Assembly: GCA_900553955.1 (NCBI GenBank)
Contig: USFO01000033.1
Coordinates: 1 to 14,558, forward strand
Length of the DNA stretch: 14,558 nt
Direction: 5' to 3'
DNA from: an uncultured Oscillospiraceae bacterium
GTDB taxonomy: Bacteria; Bacillota; Clostridia; Oscillospirales; Ruminococcaceae
Shown here one piece after another: positions 1 to 6,721 of the stretch. The notes below the pieces were generated by a model, which worked only from the letters and a program-made list of their open reading frames with translations, was not told where the DNA came from and searched no databases. A program made the position numbers and the translations under genes. The stretch's first letter is position 1. Each line of letters begins with the position of its first letter.

Positions 1-26
1 CTCAGCGAAAGCTGAGGGCGGTTTTT
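1..26 (+). terminator. Intrinsic terminator, 5' part cut off by the window edge
   Basis: CTCAGC (1-6), a GAAA tetraloop and GCTGAG (11-16) form a perfect stem. GGCGG then TTTTT (22-26) follow. The unpaired GGCGG suggests the stem continues with CCGCC just outside the window, so this would terminate a + strand gene that ends upstream. That extension is inferred, not seen. Confidence 0.7.
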
Positions 27-56
27 GTGCGCGCACATAAGAGAGAAGAAATCCAG

Positions 57-176
57 TCAGGCTGTCGAGAAAGTCCTGCTCGGCAGAGCTTTCTCATTTC
101 TGTGCATAGGATTATAAGTTATCAAAAAGGAAGATAGGGCGGAAGAAACCCATAGGGATGTCTTTCGACAAGCTGA
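57..176. mobile_element. MITE-like element with 12-bp imperfect terminal inverted repeats
   Basis: The left end TCAGGCTGTCGA (57-68) and the reverse complement of the right end, TCAGCTTGTCGA (165-176), agree at 10 of 12 positions. A second hairpin lies inside the left end: GAGAAAG (67-73) pairs with CTTTCTC (89-95), with CTGC/GCAG nested inside. There is no ORF of note and no clean target-site duplication, although CAG occurs just outside both ends. The element occupies the whole space between the upstream terminator and the stop codon of the next - strand gene. A small non-autonomous element is inferred; it could also be a convergent pair of regulatory hairpins. Confidence 0.4.
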
Positions 177-1643
177 TCAGTATTTGCTGTGCTCGAAAAC
201 TACGGTTTTTTCCACATATCCGCCGGTTAAATCGCTTTCGTCGGCAAGGTGCCATACCGTAACCGAAATATCGCCGTCGGGGGTTATTTTATAGCTCGTC
301 TTTTCGTAGTCGAACATATTCCCCAAAAAGACGCCTGTGTCCTCGGAGTAGGAAAGCTCGTTCACCGAGGTGAATTTGCCGGTGGCTTTATCCCGGCTTG
401 CCTTAAGTATGATGGAGTATTGCGTTCCGGAAATTTTTTCCTCGTACCGGTCGTAGACAAGGGGCGTTTGCTTCGGCGCGCTCAGAGCTTCGGTGCGAAC
501 GCCGCCGTTTATCATGTGATATGTAACGGTGACGCAGATTTCGCCGTTGTCGTTTATGCTTACCGGAATCCATGAGTCGGCGTAGTCGACATCGTCGGAA
601 AGCTTTCGCGGATTGGCGCGAGTAATCAGGTGCTGCCCGCCGAGCTCCTCGTTATAAACGCTGTAAACCACAGCCTCCAGCTTGCCGTCGGAGGTTATCA
701 TGGAGTAGCGCACGCGCTCCTTGGGCAAAACCTCCGGGACGCTGGCGCTGCAATGGCTGAAGAACGGCAGCCCGCCGGATTTCAGCACCTCCGCCGCACC
801 CTTGTAGCTCCACTGCGTGCGGTAAAATCCCTCGAAGCAGACATAAAGCCCATCGCCGCAGATAAGCCTGTCTATATTGTGAAGCAGGGCGGGATTTTTC
901 GGTTCCTCCGCCTCAAAATGCAGGGTGTAGGCAACGCCGTTTTCGTCGAACTGGTATGCCGCGACGCTGCCTATGTACCAGCAGCCGTTAAGCAGCGCCT
1001 TTATATAGCCGGTTTGGTCAAGAGAAATGAATGTGCCGAAGCTGTCCTGCCGCACCGGCGAATATATCATGCCGGAATTTTTACCGATGCTCACGGAAGA
1101 GGAACGCACGGTTATATCGAACTGGGTGTCGTCGTGTTCGCCGCGGGAATTGCCTTGGTAAAGCATAAAATCAAGGAACCGTATGCCGCGCTTTTCAAAA
1201 TATTCGTCATTTACGGTATCGCCGAAGTCGTCAAGAGCGATGGTTCCGGAATGAGCACCGGAGGTGAGATACTTCGTGCTCAAATCAAATTTCTGCGGAT
1301 GCTCATAACAAAAAGCGTAGCCGTACTTGCCTGCCAAGTACTTGTCGCTTGTGAAATACGCCGCCGCGAGCACCAAAATGAGCACGGCACAGGCAGCAGT
1401 CAGGTAGCGCCGGAGAAAAGGATTTTTCTTTCTCGGCAAGCCGCTGAGAAGCTCGTGCTCATATTCGGAAAGGCTGTCTCCGCGAACGTCTTCAAGCGCA
1501 GTGCCGTTTTCCTGCGCGGCAGAATATATTTCAAAAAGCTCGGCAATCGCGTCGGAAAGAGCTTCGCTCTTTTTGGCGCGGAGCTTTAGATATTTGCAAA
1601 TTCCGTTATATTCCGAAAGATACTTTCTTTCAAGCTTCGCCAT
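177..1643 (-). CDS. Membrane-anchored protein of unknown function, partner of a PadR regulator
   Basis: I do not recognise a specific family for the whole 488-residue protein. The first ~75 residues are charged and helical, with no signal peptide. They are followed by a basic stretch and one hydrophobic segment at about residues 81-97, so the expected topology is a cytoplasmic N-terminus, a single membrane span and a ~390-residue extracellular domain. That domain is rich in aromatic and beta-type sequence. The start is ATG with GGGAGGAAAAG upstream, and it overlaps the end of the PadR gene by 14 nt, so the two are translationally coupled. PadR genes are often followed by a membrane protein with an N-terminal helical module (DUF1700/HAAS or DUF1048 type). 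The short N-terminal domain here resembles that arrangement, but I cannot confirm the family. Role inferred: an envelope sensor or effector under PadR control. Confidence 0.85.
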   Translation of the reverse strand: MAKLERKYLSEYNGICKYLKLRAKKSEALSDAIAELFEIYSAAQENGTALEDVRGDSLSEYEHELLSGLPRKKNPFLRRYLTAACAVLILVLAAAYFTSDKYLAGKYGYAFCYEHPQKFDLSTKYLTSGAHSGTIALDDFGDTVNDEYFEKRGIRFLDFMLYQGNSRGEHDDTQFDITVRSSSVSIGKNSGMIYSPVRQDSFGTFISLDQTGYIKALLNGCWYIGSVAAYQFDENGVAYTLHFEAEEPKNPALLHNIDRLICGDGLYVCFEGFYRTQWSYKGAAEVLKSGGLPFFSHCSASVPEVLPKERVRYSMITSDGKLEAVVYSVYNEELGGQHLITRANPRKLSDDVDYADSWIPVSINDNGEICVTVTYHMINGGVRTEALSAPKQTPLVYDRYEEKISGTQYSIILKASRDKATGKFTSVNELSYSEDTGVFLGNMFDYEKTSYKITPDGDISVTVWHLADESDLTGGYVEKTVVFEHSKY

Positions 1644-1971
1644 TTTCTTTTCCTCCCTCGATTATTTTTTTCACCGCCGAAAAAAGTTCCGTGCAAATTG
1701 CGGAAAATTTCAGCAGCTCCTCCGAGCCTGCCGCACTTAAAGTGTAATATTTTCTGCAAGGACCGTTTGAAACAGGCACTTTTTCCGAAACTATAAGTCC
1801 TTCATTTTCAAGCCTGAGCAAAAGAGGAAAAAGCGTTCCGTCCGAAACGCCGGTTATTCCGTCCTCCTCAAGCCTTGCGGCAATTTCCTGCGAGTACATT
1901 TTTTCTACCGAAAGAAGCGAAAGTATGCACCCTTCAAGTATGCCTTTGAGTATTTGAGTTTTATTTATCAA
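1630..1971 (-). CDS. PadR family transcriptional regulator
   Basis: This is a 113-residue winged-helix repressor of the short PadR-like class. The family pattern is clear: LKGILEGCILSLLS in the first helix, then YSQEIAARL, then VSDGTLFPLLLRLENEGLI for the recognition helix and wing approach, and a GPCRKYYTLSAAG wing. A C-terminal helix for dimerisation follows. The start is TTG at 1969-1971, chosen because AAGGAG lies 9 nt upstream and no better start gives the family N-terminus. It is the first gene of a two-gene operon and overlaps the next start by 14 nt. The promoter upstream is embedded in a double palindrome, which suggests autorepression. The ligand is unknown. Confidence 0.93.
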   Translation of the reverse strand: MINKTQILKGILEGCILSLLSVEKMYSQEIAARLEEDGITGVSDGTLFPLLLRLENEGLIVSEKVPVSNGPCRKYYTLSAAGSEELLKFSAICTELFSAVKKIIEGGKENGEA

Positions 1972-2004
1972 AGCCGCCGACTCCTTTCCTTCGATTTTGC
2001 GAGT

Positions 2005-2049
2005 GTTGCTTGTATTACAAGTAACTAACTACATTGTAATGCAAGTAAC
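2005..2049 (-). promoter_or_regulatory. Probable PadR operator, long inverted repeat over the padR promoter
   Basis: GTTGCTTGTATTACAA (2005-2020) and TTGTAATGCAAGTAAC (2034-2049) are inverted copies matching at 14 of 16 positions. The left half is itself an imperfect 21-bp palindrome (2005-2025). TGTATTACA and TGTAATGCA resemble the TGTA/TACA-type dyads that PadR proteins bind. The repeat covers the -10 box and the start-site region. Binding by the adjacent PadR is inferred from position. Confidence 0.7.
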
Positions 2050-2061
2050 CGTAATTGTCAA
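2033..2061 (-). promoter_or_regulatory. Sigma-A promoter of the padR operon
   Basis: On the - strand, TTGACA (2056-2061), a 17-nt spacer and TACAAT (2033-2038) form a near-consensus promoter 62 nt from the TTG start. The -10 box and most of the spacer lie inside the inverted repeat described as the operator, so repressor binding would block polymerase. Confidence 0.8.
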
Positions 2062-2083
2062 TACCTATGCCGCAAATTTTTAT

Positions 2084-2111
2084 AAAAAAAGCGTCGTGCT
2101 CATCTCGCTTT
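2084..2111 (-). terminator. Terminator overlapping the end of the AGCS transporter gene
   Basis: On the - strand, AAAGCG (2106-2111) and CGCTTT (2088-2093) pair around a 12-nt loop and run into further Ts. The 5' arm lies in the last codons and the stop codon TGA (2100-2102) is in the loop. The stem is short, so this is a moderate call. Confidence 0.45.
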
Positions 2112-3395
2112 CTTCACCGTGCTCAAAATTTCGCTTTTGAGCACGAGCAGCGCCGCCACATTCGGGAATATCATAAGCCCGTTGAATATGTCGGAGAGGT
2201 TCCACACCGCAGGCAGGCTGAGCACCGCGCCTGCGGCGGCGCAGACACAGAATAACACTCTGTAAAAAATCAAAGCTTTTTTACTCGCCGTAATATAGCC
2301 GAGGGCTTTTTCGCCGTAAAAAGCCCAACCGATAACCGCCGCAAGGGCGAAGAAAAACATCGACGACGCCAAAAAAGCGCTTCCTGCGCCGCCGAAATAT
2401 TTTGAAAAGGCGACTTCGGCAGCGCTTTCGTCCACCGCACCAAGCCCCGCTGAGAGAATCGCCAGCGCCGTCAGAGTACAGCATACCACCGTATCGAGGA
2501 ACACCTCCACAATGCCCCAGCAGCCCTGTTCCGCAGGCGTTCCGGAGCTTTCCGCGTGGGCGAGGGAGGCGGAGCCCATGCCCGCTTCGTTTGTAAAAGT
2601 GCCCCGGGCAATGCCGATTTGCAGCGCCTTGGAGGTGAGCAGTCCGGCGGCTCCGCCTCCTGCGGCGGAGGGAGTGAACGCCTCGGAAAAAATGCTTGCA
2701 ACGGCGGCGGGAAGCCTTTGGCGGCAGATAAAGAGCAGCGCTGTGCAGCCGATTATATAGAGCGCCGCCATGAGGGGAACGAGCACGGAGGCAGTTTTCG
2801 TCACCGCCCTTGCCCCGCGAAAAAGCACCGCTGCCGCGAGTACCGCAATCGCCGCGCCAACTACCGGCGGCGGCGCACCGAAGGAACTTTTGCAAATGCC
2901 CGCGGCGGCGTTTGTCTGCACCATATTTCCCGTTCCGAAGGAGGCTAGCACGCAGCAGCCGCACCAGAAAAGCGAAGCCCTCCGTCCGCCGAAGGCGTGC
3001 TCAATATACCCCATGGCGCCGCCGGGGTATTTTACCGCCAAGGCCGCCTCTCCGAACTTGAGCATCATGCCGAGCAGCGCCCCCGCCCACATCCAAAAGA
3101 CCGCTCCGGCGCCGCCGACGGCAACGGCGGAGGCAACCCCCACAATGTTGCCGGTGCCCGCCGTTGCGCCGAGGGCGGTCGCCATGGCGGCGAAGCCGCC
3201 GCTCTTGTTTTTAAGGCTGCCGAATGTGCTTTTTGCGATGAAACGAATTTTTCGCAGTGGGAAAAATCCGCTTGCGGCGGTGAAAAACGCACCGCTCAAA
3301 AGCACCAGCAGCAAAAGCCCGGGTCCCCACACAAGTTCCGCCGCCCGCCCGATGATTTTTTCCGCCGCCTCCACAAAAACACCCCCGAAAATCAC
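2100..3395 (-). CDS. AGCS family sodium:alanine/glycine symporter
   Basis: A polytopic inner-membrane protein with about ten hydrophobic segments, importing alanine or glycine with Na+. Family signatures are present: GATAGTGNIVGVASAVAVGG near residue 75, LLGMMLKFGEAALAVKYP after it, and ARGTFTNEAGMGSASLAHA at about residues 265-282. The annotated start is GTG at 3393-3395, which has no clear ribosome binding site. A second GTG seven codons later (3372-3374) gives MEAAEKIIGRAAELVWGPG, matches the usual N-terminus of the family better and has a G-rich run 8 nt upstream, so the mature start may be there (424 residues). Length is slightly below the usual 440-470. It is monocistronic, divergent from the lipoprotein gene at 3630, and the - strand padR operon lies downstream of it. 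Substrate choice between alanine, glycine and D-alanine cannot be read from sequence. Confidence 0.95.
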   Translation of the reverse strand: MIFGGVFVEAAEKIIGRAAELVWGPGLLLLVLLSGAFFTAASGFFPLRKIRFIAKSTFGSLKNKSGGFAAMATALGATAGTGNIVGVASAVAVGGAGAVFWMWAGALLGMMLKFGEAALAVKYPGGAMGYIEHAFGGRRASLFWCGCCVLASFGTGNMVQTNAAAGICKSSFGAPPPVVGAAIAVLAAAVLFRGARAVTKTASVLVPLMAALYIIGCTALLFICRQRLPAAVASIFSEAFTPSAAGGGAAGLLTSKALQIGIARGTFTNEAGMGSASLAHAESSGTPAEQGCWGIVEVFLDTVVCCTLTALAILSAGLGAVDESAAEVAFSKYFGGAGSAFLASSMFFFALAAVIGWAFYGEKALGYITASKKALIFYRVLFCVCAAAGAVLSLPAVWNLSDIFNGLMIFPNVAALLVLKSEILSTVKKAR

Positions 3396-3518
3396 ATTCT
3401 ACTATGTCTATGCTAACAAAGCGGAAAAATGCTCCGAGAAGCAGAATTTTCGGCGCATTGCACAAATCCGCAGCCAAAAATTTGGCTATTTCGCCGGTGG
3501 CCGATTTGGAATAATCTA

Positions 3519-3546
3519 TTGCTAAAATTTATAATTGCTGTATAAT
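3519..3546 (+). promoter_or_regulatory. Promoter of the WG-repeat lipoprotein gene
   Basis: TTGCTA (3519-3524), a 16-nt spacer and TATAAT (3541-3546) lie about 84 nt before the ATG at 3630, implying a ~75-nt leader that is AT-rich and has no obvious riboswitch. An AGCCAAA/TTTGGCT palindrome lies 32 nt upstream of the -35 box (3472-3487). Confidence 0.6.
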
Positions 3547-3629
3547 TGAACTATAAAAATATTTTTTATATGGAAACGAAAATTTCACGCAAACCGAGTA
3601 CACAATAGAGCCATAAAGGAGGCTTCCAA

Positions 3630-4685
3630 ATGAAAAGAATTTGTATAATTTTAGCACTTGTCCTTGTGCTGACCTGCTTTTTCGGTTGTACGCAGAGCGT
3701 GGGCGATGACGAAAGCAGTTCGCAGCCGCTTTCATCCGAAGCTTCTACGCAGACGCTTCCGATGGAAAAGCGCATCTTCACTGTCGGAGCTAAGGTTGGC
3801 ATTTACAGCGAAAGCGGCGAGGTGCTCGTTCCGGCGCAGTACGATGAAATCACCGCGCGGGATTATTTCTTTGCCTGCCGCAAGGCCCTCGGCTCGCGCA
3901 TGGGCGCGGTTCTCGGTGCGGACGGGGCGAGGGAATACGGCAAGGTTCCGGACAGCGAGTACGACCTGATTCTGCCGGACGGCAGCATGGTGGGCGAGGG
4001 CGCGTTCGACGGGTACAGCTACTATGATGACACAGACGAGTGCGAAATTGTTGGCACAAAGGACGGGAATTGCTACCACTATATGGCCACATACAAGGAC
4101 GGCTCCGTAACCCTCAGCCGTTTTGACGAGGGCGGAACCCAGCCCACCGACTACGGATTCAGCATAAATTACCTCTATGAAAACGGCAGCAGGGATAGGC
4201 TCTTCGGCATACTAAACGCCGACGGCAGCACGGCGGTTCCGCCGATTTATTACCACGTCGCAGTGCCCTTTGCCGACCGCTTTTTGCTCTATGACGGCGC
4301 GCCGCAGCAGGGCTTTGTCTGCGGCAGGTGCAACATAACCGACCTCGACGGGAACGTGATAAACAGCAGCTTCAACGCGGTGGTTTACAGCAGCTTCGGC
4401 GGCAAATACATCGGAATTGCCTGCGCCTTCGGCGAAAAATCCGATTTTGTCTGCTACACGGATGGCGAAGTTACTCCCGCGGGCTACTGGTTCGTTGACA
4501 GGGACGGCAAAATTCTCAGCGAACGCTTTGACAAAATCAAAATAAACGAATTTGACTCGACGAAATCCAAATTTATGGATAGCACGCTCATCGCTGCTGA
4601 CGAAACCACCGTAATCACGACGGTGCTTGACGGTGTGGAGGCGGAAATCACAGCGAAGGATGTTTTGGAAAAGTATTATAAGTAA
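3630..4685 (+). CDS. WG-repeat lipoprotein
   Basis: A 351-residue exported protein. A positively charged start and hydrophobic core (residues 4-18) are followed by FFGC with Cys20 as the likely lipidated residue, then a Ser-rich linker to about residue 45. The rest is built of repeats of the WG/KWG type: GIYSESGEVLVPAQYDEI at about 55-72, a second around GAVLGADG, a third at GILNADGSTAVPPIYY, and others at TDLDGNVINSSFNAV and GYWFVDRDGKILSERFDKI. The classical Trp-Gly pair is mostly lost, but the glycine/aspartate turn and the P-x-Y-D ending remain. AAAGGAGG lies 8 nt before the ATG. The gene stands alone, with its own promoter and a bidirectional terminator. Such proteins are surface-anchored with no fixed enzymatic role; function here is unknown. 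Confidence 0.9.
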   Translation: MKRICIILALVLVLTCFFGCTQSVGDDESSSQPLSSEASTQTLPMEKRIFTVGAKVGIYSESGEVLVPAQYDEITARDYFFACRKALGSRMGAVLGADGAREYGKVPDSEYDLILPDGSMVGEGAFDGYSYYDDTDECEIVGTKDGNCYHYMATYKDGSVTLSRFDEGGTQPTDYGFSINYLYENGSRDRLFGILNADGSTAVPPIYYHVAVPFADRFLLYDGAPQQGFVCGRCNITDLDGNVINSSFNAVVYSSFGGKYIGIACAFGEKSDFVCYTDGEVTPAGYWFVDRDGKILSERFDKIKINEFDSTKSKFMDSTLIAADETTVITTVLDGVEAEITAKDVLEKYYK

Positions 4686-4715
4686 AAAAATCCTCCCTTT
4701 CGGGAGGATTTTTTA
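4684..4715. terminator. Bidirectional terminator between the lipoprotein gene and proS
   Basis: AAAAAATCCTCCC (4685-4697), a TTTC loop and GGGAGGATTTTTT (4702-4714) form a 13-bp perfect stem with a T-run on either strand. It begins on the stop codon of the + strand gene and lies 14 nt from the stop of the - strand gene, so it serves both convergent genes. Confidence 0.93.
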
Positions 4716-4728
4716 CTGTCTAAATTTA

Positions 4729-6165
4729 TCAGTATGCTTTGCCCCAATAGACCATTTTGTCGGCGTGTTTGCCGCAGACGGGGCAGGTGTCGCCGATTTG
4801 CTCCTGCTCGAAGGGGATGCAGCGGGAGGAAACTCCGGCAACTTCCTTGAGCTTGTCTTCGCAGGCGCGGTCGCCGCACCACATGGATTTGATAAATCCG
4901 CTTTTGATGTTGGCAAGCTCGATGAATTCGTCGAGATTGTGTGCGGTATAGGTGCGGCGCTCGCGGTTTTCGAGGGCGCTTTCGTACAGACCGTCGCGGA
5001 CGGCTTTGAGCAGCTCCGGAATCTTGGTTTCAAGCTCGTCGAGGGAGACGAAATATTTCTCTCTGTTGTCGCGGCGGACAAGAACGCACTGGTTCTGAGC
5101 AATATCGCGGGGACCTATTTCCAAACGAAGCGGAACGCCTTTCATTTCGTATTCCGCAAACTTCCAGCCGGCGGAGTTTTCGCTGTCGTCAAGCTTTACA
5201 CGGCAGAACCCTGCAAGGCGATCCTTGATTGCGTTTGCTGCCTCAAGAACACCCTCCTTGTGCTGTGCTGCGGGAACGATTACGACCTGAATGGGAGCCA
5301 CGTCCGGGGGAAGAACAAGACCGTTGTTGTCGCCGTGGGTCATGATGATAGCGCCGATAAGGCGGGTGGTAACGCCCCAAGAGGTCTCAAAGGGGGTGTG
5401 AAGCTGGTTGTCCCTGCCGGTGAACTGTACGCCGAATGCCTTAGCGAAGCCGTCGCCGAAATAGTGGGAGGTGCCGGACTGAAGCGCCTTGCCGTCGTGC
5501 ATCATGGCTTCGATGGTGTAGGTTGCCTCTGCACCGGCGAATTTCTCTTTCTCGGTTTTCTGACCCTTCACCATGGGCATGGCAAAGTTCTTTTCGCAGA
5601 CGTCCGCATAGATGTTGAGCATACGTTCGGTCTCCTCAATGGCCTCCTCTGCGGTTTCGTGCATGGTGTGACCCTCCTGCCAAAGGAATTCCATGGTGCG
5701 TAGGAAGGGACGAGTGGTTTTCTCCCAACGGCAGACGTTGCACCACTGGTTATAGAGCTTAGGCAGGTCGCGGTAGGATTTGATAATTTTTGCATAGTGG
5801 TCGCAGAACAGGGTTTCGGAAGTTGGACGCACGCACATACGCTCTTGAAGCTGCTCGCCGCCGCCGATGGTAACCCATGCAACCTCCGGAGCGAAGCCTT
5901 CGATGTGGTCTTTTTCTTTCTGGAGCAGGCTTTCCGGAATGAACATTGGCATATATACGTTTTCGTGACCGGTTTCTTTGAAGCGCGCGTCAAAAATCTT
6001 CTGAATATTCTCCCAAATGGCGTAGCCGTAAGGGCGCAGAACCATGCATCCGCGAACACTGGAATAATCAACAAGCTCCGCCTTTTTTACTACGTCGGTG
6101 TACCACTGGGCAAAGTCATCCTCCATAGAGGTGATGGCTTCGACCATTTTTTTCTGATCTGCCAT
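4729..6165 (-). CDS. proS: Prolyl-tRNA synthetase, short archaeal/eukaryal-like type
   Basis: Class II synthetase that charges tRNA-Pro in the cytoplasm. At 478 residues it is the short form without the bacterial editing insertion. Motif 1 lies around RFKETGHENVYMPMFIPES (61-79), the proline-pocket loop is RPTSET (113-118), motif 2 is RWEKTTRPFLRTMEFLWQEGH (146-166, with Arg156), and motif 3 is the TRLIGAIIMTHGDNNGLVLPP region (267-287). The anticodon-binding domain follows from about 290. A C-terminal zinc module has Cys430, Cys435, Cys461 and Cys464, a spacing that matches my recollection of the Thermus enzyme, and the protein ends in Tyr as that family does. The start is ATG with AAGGAG upstream. 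It is monocistronic after the acpP terminator. No T-box leader is visible in the short upstream gap. Confidence 0.97.
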   Translation of the reverse strand: MADQKKMVEAITSMEDDFAQWYTDVVKKAELVDYSSVRGCMVLRPYGYAIWENIQKIFDARFKETGHENVYMPMFIPESLLQKEKDHIEGFAPEVAWVTIGGGEQLQERMCVRPTSETLFCDHYAKIIKSYRDLPKLYNQWCNVCRWEKTTRPFLRTMEFLWQEGHTMHETAEEAIEETERMLNIYADVCEKNFAMPMVKGQKTEKEKFAGAEATYTIEAMMHDGKALQSGTSHYFGDGFAKAFGVQFTGRDNQLHTPFETSWGVTTRLIGAIIMTHGDNNGLVLPPDVAPIQVVIVPAAQHKEGVLEAANAIKDRLAGFCRVKLDDSENSAGWKFAEYEMKGVPLRLEIGPRDIAQNQCVLVRRDNREKYFVSLDELETKIPELLKAVRDGLYESALENRERRTYTAHNLDEFIELANIKSGFIKSMWCGDRACEDKLKEVAGVSSRCIPFEQEQIGDTCPVCGKHADKMVYWGKAY

Positions 6166-6196
6166 TAAATTTTCACTCCTTATTTTGTGTGCAACT

Positions 6197-6227
6197 AAAA
6201 TAACGGAACCGACAAACAGTTCCGTTA
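6197..6227 (-). terminator. Intrinsic terminator between acpP and proS
   Basis: On the - strand, TAACGGAAC (6219-6227) and GTTCCGTTA (6201-6209) form a 9-bp stem around a 9-nt loop, followed by TTTTAG. It lies downstream of acpP and about 32 nt upstream of the proS start, so it most likely ends the acpP transcript. Any proS promoter must overlap or precede it; none is convincing, so read-through or control of proS at this hairpin is possible. Confidence 0.8.
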
Positions 6228-6291
6228 CTCAGTATGCCGAAAAAAGTCTTTTTACGTCTGTGCGCTATGCACCGCGGCTTTGATAGTTAAA

Positions 6292-6519
6292 TCAAAGAGA
6301 ATTTTCGATATAGGAAACAACGTCGCCTACGGTTTTGATTTTTTCGACGTCCTCGTCCGGAATTTCTTTGTCGAATTCCTCTTCAAGGGACATAATGAAA
6401 TCAACAATATCAAGAGAATCCGCGCCGAAATCTTCAACTATGTTGGAATCGAGGGTGACTTCCTCTTCCGGGACATCAAGCTGGTCGCACAGGATCTCTC
6501 TTACCTTCTCAAATACCAT
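6292..6519 (-). CDS. acpP: Acyl carrier protein
   Basis: A 75-residue acidic helical protein that carries acyl chains on a 4'-phosphopantetheine arm during fatty acid synthesis. The modification site is the DSL motif, Asp34-Ser35-Leu36, within the conserved EDFGADSLDIVDFIMSLEEEF context (helix II). Helix III and IV residues (IPDEDVEKIKTVGDVVSYI) are standard. Length is typical. The ATG is preceded by AGGAGG at 8 nt. It has its own strong promoter and terminator and is not in a fab operon here. The divergent neighbour is a FabD-like acyltransferase, whose family acts on ACP, so the pair may be functionally linked. Whether this is the main ACP of the cell or a second copy cannot be told from the window. 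Confidence 0.96.
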   Translation of the reverse strand: MVFEKVREILCDQLDVPEEEVTLDSNIVEDFGADSLDIVDFIMSLEEEFDKEIPDEDVEKIKTVGDVVSYIENSL

Positions 6520-6577
6520 TTGAAAAACCTCCTAATAATCAAAAAGGGAAGTGTATCCCTAAATTTTGTCTTCAATA

Positions 6578-6606
6578 AGCATAACCAAAACCCTTGTTCT
6601 TGTCAA
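6578..6606 (-). promoter_or_regulatory. Sigma-A promoter of acpP
   Basis: On the - strand, TTGACA (6601-6606), a 17-nt spacer and TATGCT (6578-6583) form a strong promoter about 58 nt from the ATG. The leader contains a small AGGGA/TCCCT hairpin (6545-6560) followed by Ts, discussed as a possible attenuator. No FapR-type operator was recognised. Confidence 0.83.
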
Positions 6607-6656
6607 TATTTTTTTGATATATTTTACGTTTTCCTGCGATATTTATTTTGTTTTCA

Positions 6657-6685
6657 TTGAAACAACGGCAATTTTGTGCTATATT
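6657..6685 (+). promoter_or_regulatory. Promoter of the FabD-like gene, extended -10
   Basis: TTGAAA (6657-6662), a 17-nt spacer and TATATT (6680-6685) with TGC immediately before the -10 box. It is divergent from the acpP promoter; the two -35 boxes are separated by 50 nt of AT-rich DNA, so one regulator could act on both. Confidence 0.8.
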
Positions 6686-6721
6686 ATATTTCGTATCATA
6701 AAGTAACGGAGGTTTTTGACC

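Noticed and set aside
630..1589. 319-codon open frame on the + strand
   Set aside because: It is antisense to the PadR-partner gene, has no ribosome site, and the - strand frame has a good start and operon context.
4627..5703. 358-codon open frame on the + strand opposite proS
   Set aside because: It starts inside the lipoprotein gene, runs through the bidirectional terminator and is the mirror of proS codon bias. It has no ribosome site.
6166..6291. T-box riboswitch upstream of proS
   Set aside because: The gap is too short, it lacks the conserved T-box sequence, and the hairpin is explained as the acpP terminator.
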